From contig NZ_JAAGLT010000006.1 in the NCBI RefSeq assembly GCF_010548275.1, positions 62,001 through 126,000 on the forward strand: a stretch of 64,000 nt of DNA, written 5' to 3'. Positions 34,111 to 42,900 of the stretch are shown one piece after another. The notes beneath the pieces are model-generated. The model was not told the origin of the DNA. It ran no database searches and worked only from the letters and a program-made list of their open reading frames with translations. The position numbers and the translations under genes are program-made. Source of the DNA: Streptomyces sp. SID12488 (GTDB taxonomy: Bacteria; Actinomycetota; Actinomycetes; Streptomycetales; Streptomycetaceae). How positions within the stretch are numbered: position 1 is the first letter of the stretch; each line of letters opens with the position of its first letter.

Positions 34111-34485
34111 TCAGCCGATGGAGATGCCGCCCTCGCGGGCGTCGAGTAGCTCGTCCCAGTGCTCGGTCGCCCATTGGCACGCGGCGGCCAGCGGCTCCAG
34201 CGTGCTGCGGCCCAGCGGTGTCAGCGCGTACTCCACCCGCAGTTTCGGGTCGGCGTGCACGGTGCGTGACACGAACCCGTTCCGCTCCAAGCCGCGGAGC
34301 GACTGGGTGAGCGCCTTCGGGGTGACGCGACTCAGTGGTACGCGGAGTTCGGAGTATCTGCGCGGGCCGTCGTCCAGGCAGCGGAGGACCATGGATGCCC
34401 ATTTGTCACCGAAGCGGAAAGGCAGCAGCGGGGACGGGCACAGCTCGTCGAACAAGTCGGATGGCAGCGGCGGCCGTTGCGTCAT
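34111..34485 (-). CDS. HxlR-family winged-helix transcriptional regulator
   Basis: A 124-residue HxlR/MarR-like regulator. The winged helix spans about residues 22-100: RFGDKWASMVLRCLDDGPRRYSEL, then SRVTPKALTQSLRGLERNGFVSR and the wing VEYALTPLGRSTLEPL. HxlR proteins usually control a divergent oxidoreductase gene in response to electrophiles or quinones. This one is divergent from a quinone-oxidoreductase-like gene with repeated half sites between. The gene appears intact although decayed elements flank the pair. Confidence 0.9.
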   Translation of the reverse strand: MTQRPPLPSDLFDELCPSPLLPFRFGDKWASMVLRCLDDGPRRYSELRVPLSRVTPKALTQSLRGLERNGFVSRTVHADPKLRVEYALTPLGRSTLEPLAAACQWATEHWDELLDAREGGISIG

Positions 34486-34509
34486 TGAGGGTCTCCCGTC
34501 TCAGGTCTT

Positions 34510-34542
34510 GGTATCCAGCTGGTTACCGACCTTCTGGATATC
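34510..34542. promoter_or_regulatory. Candidate HxlR operator: three half sites in the divergent gap
   Basis: GGTATCCAGCTGGTTACC (34510-34527) is an 18-base near-palindrome with two mismatched positions. CTGGATATC (34534-34542) repeats the half site in inverted form. The cluster lies 25 bases upstream of the HxlR start and before the oxidoreductase gene, the expected place for autoregulation and control of the divergent gene. Confidence 0.5.
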
Positions 34543-34764
34543 TTCCGAAGCATCGACTCAACGGGAGGTATTCCGACGATGGGCAGGATCGTGGCTGTCG
34601 GGGCGGGTGGCTGCCCGACTGCTCGACAACCTCACCGATCCGCGCCCATCCTCCTCCGGCCGGGAAGCAGTCGGCTTGCCACACCTCAAGTCAACGTCAG
34701 ATCTGCGGTTACGGGCGTCGAATCAACACCATCATTTCGATCCATAAAGGTAAGGCAGGACATT

Positions 34765-35670
34765 ATGCGTGCAGCCCGCTTCCATGAATACGGCGGAGCG
34801 GAGAGCCTGGTGATCGAGCAGGCCCCCGACCCCCACCCCGGACCTGGTGAGATCCGTGTCCGCGTCACGGCGGCCGGCGTCAATCCCATCGACTGGAAGA
34901 TGCGCGCCGGCACCCTGCATCAACTGATTCCCCTGGAACTACCCGCCATCCCCGGGCGCGACGCCGCCGGCGTGGTCGACGAAATCGGTGACGGAGTGCA
35001 GGGAGTGAGCATCGGCGACCGCGTCTTCGGGCTGGGCGGTGTCACCGGCGCAACCGCAGAGCTGGTCATCCTCTCAGCCTGGGCCCACGCCCCCGACACG
35101 TGGACCGATGAGCAGGCCGCGGGCGCCGGCCTCGCATCCGTGACCGCGATACGTGGCCTGAACGCGCTCGGCACCCTGGCGGGGCGCACCCTTCTCGTCG
35201 AGGGCGCCGCCGGAGGCGTGGGCGGCGCGGCTGTCCCGATCGCTGTGGCACGAGGTGCCACCGTGATCGGGACAGCCAGCGAACGCAACCACGAGTTCCT
35301 CACCGCTCTCGGCGCCATTCCCACCACCTACGGCCCCGGCCTCGCGCAGCGCCTCTCCGCTCTCGTTCCGCACGGCGTCGACATCGCGCTCGACACCGCG
35401 GCCTCCGGCTCCCTGGACGACCTCGTCGCGATCACGGGCGACCCGACACGCGTCGCGACGGTCGCCGACCATGCGGGCGGGCAGCGCCTGGGCACGCATG
35501 TGGTCAACGCGGAGAACGACTCCACCCTCCTGTCCGCAGCCGCGGAACTGGGCCGGCAAGGCCGCTACACACCCCGTATCGAACAGACCTACCCCCTGGA
35601 GCGGATCGCCGACGCCCACGCGCACGCCGAACGCGGACGCACACGCGGAAAGATCGTGATCCGCATCTGA
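34765..35670 (+). CDS. Zinc-independent quinone oxidoreductase-like MDR family protein
   Basis: A 301-residue medium-chain dehydrogenase/reductase of the quinone oxidoreductase type. It shows the N-terminal GroES-like fold (AARFHEYGGAESLVIEQAPDP, GVNPIDWKMRAG), AIPGRDAAGVVDEIGDGV, and the nucleotide-binding LLVEGAAGGVGGAAVPIA. The structural and catalytic zinc ligands of alcohol dehydrogenases are missing. It probably reduces quinones or enones with NADPH, as partners of HxlR regulators often do. ATG at 34765 with a GGCAGGAC upstream; the frame is open before it without conserved sequence. A hairpin pair follows the stop. Confidence 0.9.
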   Translation: MRAARFHEYGGAESLVIEQAPDPHPGPGEIRVRVTAAGVNPIDWKMRAGTLHQLIPLELPAIPGRDAAGVVDEIGDGVQGVSIGDRVFGLGGVTGATAELVILSAWAHAPDTWTDEQAAGAGLASVTAIRGLNALGTLAGRTLLVEGAAGGVGGAAVPIAVARGATVIGTASERNHEFLTALGAIPTTYGPGLAQRLSALVPHGVDIALDTAASGSLDDLVAITGDPTRVATVADHAGGQRLGTHVVNAENDSTLLSAAAELGRQGRYTPRIEQTYPLERIADAHAHAERGRTRGKIVIRI

Positions 35671-35690
35671 AGCGGGGCACGGCACAGATA

Positions 35691-35745
35691 CGCCGGCCCG
35701 CCAAGCGATGATCTCGGTGGGCCGGCGCTGACTGCTCAGCGCCGG
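35691..35745 (+). terminator. Overlapping alternative hairpins downstream of the oxidoreductase gene
   Basis: Arm CGCCGGCCCGCC (35691-35702) pairs with 35716-35727 with one G-T wobble. The second arm also overlaps CCGGCGCTGA (35722-35731), which pairs perfectly with TCAGCGCCGG (35736-35745). The two stems share bases, so only one can form at a time. A terminator is the simplest reading, 20 bases after the stop. Confidence 0.6.
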
Positions 35746-35875
35746 ACGCCTGCCGCTGCCGGATGCACGGGTCCGACGGAAACGCGATACGGGACGCCCC
35801 GGATCAGCAGTCGAGGCCGGGCCCGAAAGCGTCGGCGAACGACCCTTGCCGACAGGAGTCGACGCAGCTCTGTGC

Positions 35876-36174
35876 TTACGCGTCCCGCTGGCAGGGGGCA
35901 CCGGTGCGCATGTTGGACGAGGCACCGTCGATGACGGAGCTGAGTCGGTCGCGGGCGTGGGCGAGGTCTGCGATGCGCCGGTCGAGGTGCTCGCGTTACG
36001 CGGCCAGGCGTCGGAGGAGCTCGGGGGTGGCCTTGCCGTCGATGGCGCAGGGCGTCAGTTCGGCGATGGACTTGCTGCTCAGTCCGGCGGCGTACAGCTG
36101 GCGGATGAGGTGAATCCGGTCGACGGCGCTCTCCGTGTAGTGGCGCTGGCCGCTGCCGCTGCGCTCGGCGGTGA
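35876..36174 (-). pseudogene. Truncated MerR-family regulator with internal stop
   Basis: The frame reads AERSGSGQRHYTESAVDRIH and LIRQLYAAGLSSKSIAEL, typical of MerR proteins, then meets a TAA at 35996-35998. It continues in the same frame with REHLDRRIADLAHARDRLSSV to a second stop at 35876-35878. A single base change (for example GAA to TAA) explains the internal stop. The first helix-turn-helix residues are missing because the sequence upstream of about 36172 belongs to a Tn3 transposase. The gene is broken twice and should not give a working regulator. Confidence 0.75.
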
Positions 36175-36699
36175 GCCGGTTCGGCGGGAGCTTGTCCAGC
36201 TTCACCCGCCCCAGCCGGTACACGGCGATCTCATCCACCCGCTCCAGCGCCCGCTTCAGCGCCGTACCGATGGTCTTCGTCGGCGGCCGGCGGCAGGTCT
36301 CCAGATACGAGTACCGCCTGCCCTCCGGGGTCTACAGCAACGCCACCAGGTCGGCGGGCAGCGACCGGTCCGCCCGCCAGGCCGCCCTGGTGACCGTGGT
36401 GTGCAGTCGCCTGTCCGCGATCTCGCGGGCCTCGGACACCTGCCACGCCGGCACTGACACCCCGGGCAGCAGCACACGTTGCTTCCGCAGCCGGCCCACC
36501 GCGTAGTCGAACAGAGCCTTCGGCCCCTCCGAATGCGCGTCCGCGCCCGCCCGTGCGGGAACGTCCGGAACTTCCGACCCCACTCCGGGTCGTCGTACTC
36601 GTGATTCTCGTACGCGTCCGGGATCTCCCACGCGTGCTCGTACGCGGCCTTCGGACGCTCGGTGTACCGCTTCACGAACGAGACGTCCGAGAGCCACGA
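36172..36699 (-). pseudogene. Tn3-family transposase fragment (DUF4158 region), frameshifted
   Basis: Leftward from about 36699 one frame gives SWLSDVSFVKRYTERPKAAY and HEYDDPEWGRKFRTFPHGRA. The reading then moves to another frame with EGPKALFDYAVGRLRKQRVL and TTVTRAAWRADRSLPADLVA, stops, and resumes with ALKRALERVDEIAVYRLGRV ending LPPNRL. These pieces in order match the N-terminal region of Tn3-type transposases. At least one frameshift and one stop are present and the catalytic DDE part is absent. The 3' end runs directly into the MerR remnant. Confidence 0.75.
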
Positions 36700-36769
36700 C
36701 CGCCCGGAGTGACGCCGTGCGGGGCGTTTCGGCCGGCACGGGACGACGCGACCTGCACGGGGTCACCGC

Positions 36770-37186
36770 TCAGCTGTCGTCCGGCCGGGCAGCACCCGCC
36801 GGGCGGAAGCACGCCGACACCGTCTTGCCGTGCCGCTGACACTTCACCTGCAACTCGTCAGCGAGCATCCGTACGATCCCCACTCCGCGGCCGGAGGTCT
36901 CCCCCGCCTGCGGGTCGCGCTGGCGCGGCAGTGTCGGGTCCTCGTCATGGACGCTCACGTGGAGACAGTCGCCGTCCCAGGTGAGGATCAGCTGCGCGTC
37001 GCTGTGCGCGTGGACATGTGCGTTGGTGAGCAGTTCGGACACTGTCAGGACGACAGCGTCCACCGTCTCGGGCTCGGCAGCGGTCCAGGCAAGGGACTCC
37101 AACTGCCTTCGCGTCCACCGCCGGCCGGCGCGCACGCCGCCCGACACGGGAAACGGGTGTGCCCAGCCCATCGCCTTGATCGCCAC
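36770..37186 (-). CDS. RsbW-like ATP-binding protein (anti-sigma factor/serine kinase type)
   Basis: A 138-residue HATPase_c protein of the RsbW/SpoIIAB type with the N-box region VVLTVSELLTNAHVHAHSDA and the G-box region GETSGRGVGIVRMLADEL. Such proteins bind ATP and either hold a sigma factor or phosphorylate a STAS antagonist. GTG at 37186 has AGGAGG 7 bases before it; the frame extends upstream without that support. It is the last of three leftward signalling genes after the hybrid kinase and the PP2C phosphatase, so the three may form one stress-response unit. No sigma factor gene adjoins it. Confidence 0.85.
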   Translation of the reverse strand: MAIKAMGWAHPFPVSGGVRAGRRWTRRQLESLAWTAAEPETVDAVVLTVSELLTNAHVHAHSDAQLILTWDGDCLHVSVHDEDPTLPRQRDPQAGETSGRGVGIVRMLADELQVKCQRHGKTVSACFRPAGAARPDDS

Positions 37187-37308
37187 GACTTCCCCTCCTG
37201 CCGTCCGAACCGAAACTCGTACACCTCTTTCAGATCGTGTGCCCACCGGCCTCGATCGCAGACGTTCCGGCGACCGATTCCTCCCGGGTCTCTCCGCCGA
37301 AGGAGCGC

Positions 37309-39843
37309 CTAGGTCACCCGGACGCCCACGATGCAGGTGTCGTCGTCCGTGTCGGACTTGCTGTAGGTGAGCAGACGGTCCAACTGCTGGTCGAGCGTGG
37401 GCGGTACCGTACTCGCCGCCAACAGCAGCTGGGCCAGCGACTCCTCCACGGACCGGTCACGGCGTTCGATCAGGCCGTCCGTGTACATCAGCAGGGTGTC
37501 GTCGACGGCCAGTTGGACCTCGTGTTCCTCGAACGTCGCCTCGGGCAGGGCACCGAGCAGCAGGCCTGCGATCAAGGGCAGTGCCGTCGCTTCGTTGCCG
37601 CGTACCAGGACGGGCGGCAGATGGCCGGCCCTGGCCCAGCGCAGGGTGTGGCGGTCGGGGTCGTACAGGCCGCAGACCGCCGTGGCCGTGACGACGCCGG
37701 TCAGATGGTGGGCGACCATGTTGAGCCAGGACAGCAACTGGCCCGGCCCGGCGCCTGTCACCGCGAGACCGCGCAGCGCGTTGCGCAGGACGACCATGCT
37801 GGTGGCCGCCTCTATGCCGTGTCCGGCGACGTCTCCCACACAGAGCAGCACCAGCCCGGACGGGAGCACGACCGCGTCGTACCAGTCGCCGCCGACCAGG
37901 TGCTGGGTCTCCGCCGGTCGGTAGCGGACGGCCACGCGCAGTCCGGGGGCCTCCAACGGGGCCTGCGACGGCGGCATGATCGCGTGCTGGAGCTGGAGGG
38001 TGAGCCGGTTGCGTTCGCTCGCCTGCTGCTCGGAGTGGGCAAGTTGGTCGCGGGTGGCGGCGAGGGCGACCTCCGTCCAGTGGTGCGCGGAGATGTCCTG
38101 GTAGGCGCCCCGGACGACGGACAGCCGGCCGTCGGAGTCGAGGACCGGTTCGGCCACCACGCGGATGTGCCGGGTCACGCCGTCGGGCCGCTGGAGCCGG
38201 AAGGCCGCGGACGCCGGGCGACGGTGGTGCAGCAGGGTGCGTAGAAACCTGCCGATGGCGACAGCGTCGTCGGGGTGGGCGTGGGCGGGCAGATCCTCCA
38301 GCGGGACCGGGCCGCTGGCGGAGGGCTTGCCGTAGAGGCTGAAGAGCTGGCCGTTCCAGGTGATCTCGCCGGTGAGGAGGTTCTCCTCGAAACCGCCGAT
38401 GCGGCCGAGTCGCTGGGCGTGCTGCAGGAGATTCGCCAGCCGTGCGGTCTCGTCCTCCATGCGCCAGACGAGGAGGACGCTGCCGCCGTTCCGGCTGGCG
38501 CTGACGTCCGCGACCGCGGCCAGCGGGACGTCGCCCACCAGGGCCGTGAGCCGCATGCGGCGGGCACGGAACGGCTCGCCCGTGGCATAGACACGTTCGA
38601 TCTGCTCGAACAGCTCGCTCTCACCGGCGGCCATCGGATACGTCTCCAGGAGCAGGGCTCCGTTGACGGCGCTTCGCGGCCGGCCGGCCGGGTCGAGGAA
38701 GCGGGTGTTGACGTGATGGATACGGAAGTCGACCAGCTCCCCGGTGGTGTCCAGGTGCGGAACGAGCACCAGAGCCGGGTCGTGGAGCCCGTCGGCCAGG
38801 TCCATCAGTTCGGCGACGTCCGGCCGGATCCCGGGCCGCCCATCGCCGTCGGGGTGGTGCGGGGCGTAGGTCTCCAGCGTGTGCGCGCACAGCTCGGCCA
38901 GGGCCTCGACCTGCCGGACGATCTGCGGCGGCTGGACTCCCAGCGGCGTGGGCCAGACGATTTCCAGCACTCCGTGGATCCGGCCGCCGGTGCCCGCGGG
39001 TACGGCGACTCGGCCGCCGTCGGGGTGGTGGTACCCGCCGATGGAGGGCAGGCCGGTCTCCGACAGGCAGCCGATCCACTGGCCCGTCCGCTCGCCGAGC
39101 CCGCGACGGGCCACGGTCACCACGCCCGGCGGCACATACCGCCAGCGTGCCGCCTCCGCGGCCGGGAATCCGGCGCTGCCCGCCAGGGTGAGGGAGCCGT
39201 CGGCACCCAGCACCCAGATGGCCACGGCTTCCGCGCCGAGCGGCGTCAGAGCGTGTTCCAGCAGGGAGTCCGCCACGGCCTGGGTGTCGTTGGCGGCCAG
39301 CGCGCCGCTCTCGGCGGTCCGCAGCCGTACGGCGAAGGACGAGCCCTTCCCCGGCGGGGCGGTGGTGTCGCTGTGGTCCGCCGTGGTCGCGAGGAAGGCG
39401 GTCGTCACGTCGGAGAGCCGGTCACGCGCGGCCTGGTTGATGACCTCGACGGCGAATTCGAGGGGTGTCGCCCCCGCTTGCCCGGTCAGCTCGGCGAGCT
39501 GCCGTGCCGCCTGTGACGGCCCGCACCCGAGCCGCTCGACGAGGATGCCCTTGGCCAGCTCGATCAGGGCACGCCCGTCCGCTTGCGCCTGGGCCATCTG
39601 CACCTCGCGGCGCAATCGCTCCACGGTCGCCGCGAGTCTGCCGACGGGGGAAGGCTGCCCCTGCCGGTCTTCCTCCCTGCCTTCCTCGTCCTTCTCGTCC
39701 TCCTCGTTCGTACCGGCGACGGGCATGAAGTCCCGTCGGTTGTCGGGCGGCAGGTCGATGTCCGCCGTCGGATCCTCGGCGGGCGACTCACCCGTCGAGG
39801 CCCCGGCGTCCTGCGGCTCGGCCGGCGGATGGAGGTTGTTCAC
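37309..39843 (-). CDS. SpoIIE-type PP2C serine phosphatase with ANTAR, GAF and PAS domains
   Basis: An 844-residue signalling phosphatase. An acidic N-terminal stretch (about residues 10-60) precedes an ANTAR-like domain at about 77-138 (ALIELAKGILVERLGCGPSQ), a GAF-like domain at about 175-315, two PAS-like domains to about 580, and a C-terminal PP2C domain. Metal-binding aspartates appear in VGGDWYDAV, DVAGHGIEA, YTDGLIERRD and DDDTCIV. It should dephosphorylate a STAS-type anti-sigma antagonist. ANTAR domains usually bind RNA, so their presence on a phosphatase is unusual but recurs in streptomycetes. GTG at 39843 after GAGGAA. The hybrid kinase gene ends 76 bases upstream. Confidence 0.88.
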   Translation of the reverse strand: MNNLHPPAEPQDAGASTGESPAEDPTADIDLPPDNRRDFMPVAGTNEEDEKDEEGREEDRQGQPSPVGRLAATVERLRREVQMAQAQADGRALIELAKGILVERLGCGPSQAARQLAELTGQAGATPLEFAVEVINQAARDRLSDVTTAFLATTADHSDTTAPPGKGSSFAVRLRTAESGALAANDTQAVADSLLEHALTPLGAEAVAIWVLGADGSLTLAGSAGFPAAEAARWRYVPPGVVTVARRGLGERTGQWIGCLSETGLPSIGGYHHPDGGRVAVPAGTGGRIHGVLEIVWPTPLGVQPPQIVRQVEALAELCAHTLETYAPHHPDGDGRPGIRPDVAELMDLADGLHDPALVLVPHLDTTGELVDFRIHHVNTRFLDPAGRPRSAVNGALLLETYPMAAGESELFEQIERVYATGEPFRARRMRLTALVGDVPLAAVADVSASRNGGSVLLVWRMEDETARLANLLQHAQRLGRIGGFEENLLTGEITWNGQLFSLYGKPSASGPVPLEDLPAHAHPDDAVAIGRFLRTLLHHRRPASAAFRLQRPDGVTRHIRVVAEPVLDSDGRLSVVRGAYQDISAHHWTEVALAATRDQLAHSEQQASERNRLTLQLQHAIMPPSQAPLEAPGLRVAVRYRPAETQHLVGGDWYDAVVLPSGLVLLCVGDVAGHGIEAATSMVVLRNALRGLAVTGAGPGQLLSWLNMVAHHLTGVVTATAVCGLYDPDRHTLRWARAGHLPPVLVRGNEATALPLIAGLLLGALPEATFEEHEVQLAVDDTLLMYTDGLIERRDRSVEESLAQLLLAASTVPPTLDQQLDRLLTYSKSDTDDDTCIVGVRVT

Positions 39844-39919
39844 GGTTTGTCTGTTCCTCGGCTCGGGCGTGCAGGGACACCACACGGTCGGCTGGTACGC
39901 GCGGCGGCGTGACTCCCCG

Positions 39920-42900
39920 TCATACGGACAACCAGCGCCGGACACGGCCGATGAGGTCGTTGGTGTCGACCGGCTTGGTGACGTAGTCGTTCGCGCCCGA
40001 CGCGAGGCTCTTCTCCTGGTCGCCGGGCATGGCCTTCGCGGTGACGGCGATGATGGGCAGATCGGCGTACTGGGGCATCGACCGGATCTCGGCGGTCGCG
40101 CTGTAGCCGTCCATCTCCGGCATCATCACGTCCATCAGGACCACCGAGATGTCCGGATGGGCGAGCAGCATCTCGATGCCCTTGCGTCCGTTGTCGGCGT
40201 GCAGGACGTGGAAGCCGTGCAGCTCCAGCATCCCGCTCAGCGCGAAGAGGTTGCGCGCGTCGTCGTCGACCACGAGCACCGTACGGCCGAGGAAGGTGTC
40301 GTCGACGACCTGCGCGGCCGGGCGCTGGGACTCGTCGGCACGGACCAGTGACAGCACGTCCCCCGGCTCCTCGGCGGACAGGTGCAGAGTGATCCGTTCG
40401 CGCAGTTCGTCCAGGCTGGAGAGGAAGTCCAGCGGGCGTCCGTCCGCACGGGAGCGCAACGTCCGCTCGTGCGCCAGGTCCACGCGATGACCGGTGTGCA
40501 CCAGTACGGGCACGCTGGCCAGCGCCGAGTCGCCCTCTATGGCCGCCAGCAGACGCGCGCCCGCGTCGTCGGGCATGCCGAGTTCCAGGACCACGCAGTG
40601 GCAGGGCTCGGCGGCCAGCGTGCTCGCCGCCTCCTGCGCCCCGATCGCCGTGATGATGTCGACCGCCCCGAGCCGGTCGTCGGGCGCGAGGTCCGCGACC
40701 GCGCGTTCGGCGACGAGGGTCAGCAGTCCGCGCGGGCGGTCCTCGACGACGAGCAGGCGGCGTCGACGCTGTTCGGGTGCTCCGGGGGAAGCGTCCGGCC
40801 GGGAGGTCGGCGGGAGCTCCCGGCCGGTGCGCTGGGGATGCTCCGTCGGCGAGCCGCCGCCGACGAGCACCTCCTCGAAGTCGGCGCGTGCCACAGGGAG
40901 GTAGAGGGTGAAGGTACTGCCCCGGCCGGGCGTGCTGTCCACCGTGACGGCGCCGCCCAGCAGATGGGCGATCTCCCGGGTGATCGACAGGCCCAGACCG
41001 GTGCCGCCGTACTTGCGGCTGGTGGTGCCGTCCGCCTGCTGAAAGGCTCCGAAGATCGTCTCCAGCTGCTGCTGGGGGATGCCGATACCGGAGTCCTTCA
41101 CCCTGAAGGCCACTACGGCACCGCCACGGAGAACGCCCATGGGCACCTCCCGGTCCGCCGCGGGTTCGATACGCAGGGCCACACCGCCCTGTTCGGTGAA
41201 CTTCACCGCGTTCGACAGGAGATTGCGCAGGATCTGGCGCAGCCGGGAGTCGTCCGTGAGCAGGTCGGCGGGCGTGCCCGGGGCGGTCGCCACCGTGAAG
41301 TCCAGACTCTTCTGCGTCGTCATCGGCCGGAACGTCGCCTCGACGTACTCCAGCAGCTTGCGCAGCGGGACACGCTCGGGAGTGACGTCCATCTTGCCCG
41401 CCTCGACCTTGGACAGGTCCAGGATGTCGTTGATCAGCTGCAACAGGTCCGAGCCCGCCGAGTGGATGATGCCCGCGTACTCGACCTGCTTGGGCGTGAG
41501 GTTGCGCGAGGGGTTCTGTGCCAGCAACTGGGCCAGGATCAGCAGGCTGTTGAGCGGAGTGCGCAGTTCGTGGCTCATGTTCGCCAGGAACTCCGACTTG
41601 TACTTCGACGCCAGCGCCAACTGCTGCGCGCGCGTCTCCAGCTCCTGCCGCGCCTGCTCGATCTCCAGGTTCTTGGCCTCGATGTCGCTGTTCTGCGATG
41701 CCAGCAGAGAGGCCTTCTCCTCCAGTTCGGCGTTGGAGCGCTGGAGTTCGTCCTGCTGCACCTGCAACTCCTCCGACCGTGCCTGGAGTTCGGCGGTGAG
41801 TCGCTGGGACTCCCCCAGCAGTTCGTCGGTGCGCGCGTTGGCCACGATGGTGTTGAGGTTGACGCCGATGCTCGGCATCAACTGGGCGAGGAAGTCCTGG
41901 TGGATCTGGGTGAAAGCGGTGACGGAGCCCAGCTCGATGACACCGAGGACCTGGTCCTCGACCACGATGGGCAGCACCACCAGAGCGCTCGGCACAGCCT
42001 GCCCGAGACCGGAGGAGATGGTCACGTAGCCCGGCGGCAGCTCCTCCACGCTGATGGGGCGGCGGTTGCGCGCGGCCTGCCCGACCAGCGAGCGTCCGAC
42101 GGGGATGCGCTCGGGCCGGTCGGCGTCGTCGGGATAGCCGTACGAGCCCACCAGCCGCAGCTCGTGACCGCGCGGGGTGTCCTCGGCGAGGTAGAAGGCG
42201 CCGTACTGCGCCGAAGCCAGCGGCGCCAGCTCATCCATGATGAGCTCGGCGACGACGGGCAGGTCACGGTGGCCCTGCATCAGGGCGGAGATCCGGGCGA
42301 GGTTGGTCTTCAGCCAGTCCTGCTCCTGGTTGGCCCGTGTGGTCTCCCGCAGGGACTCCACCATGGAGTTGATGTTGTCCTTGAGGTCGGCGACCTCGCC
42401 CGACGCCTCCACGGTGATCGAGCGGGTCAGGTCCCCCTCAGCGACGGCGCTGGTCACCTCGGCGATCGCGCGGACCTGGCGGGTGAGGTTCCCGGCGAGT
42501 CCGTTGACGTTCTCCGTCAGCCGTTTCCAGGTGCCCTCGACGCCCTCGACCTCCGCCTGTCCGCCGAGCCGGCCCTCGCTGCCGACCTCGCGCGCGACAC
42601 GAGTGACCTCGGCGGCGAACGAGGACAGCTGGTCGACCATGGTGTTGATGGTGGTCTTCAGCTCCAGGATCTCGCCCCGGGCATCGACGTCGATCTTCTT
42701 CGACAGGTCGCCGTTGGCCACCGCCGTCGTCACCAGGGCGATGTTGCGGACCTGGCCGGTGAGGTTGTTGGCCATCGAGTTGACGTTGTCGGTCAGGTCC
42801 TTCCACGTGCCCGCGACGTTCGGCACGTGAGCCTGGCCCCCGAGGCGTCCCTCGGTGCCGACCTCGCGGGCGACACGGGTGACCTCGTCGGCGAACGCGG

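Noticed and set aside
33337..34149. A 270-codon plus-strand frame across the recombinase remnant
   Set aside because: The product is low-complexity without homology, and the opposite strand carries recognisable resolvase-like sequence.
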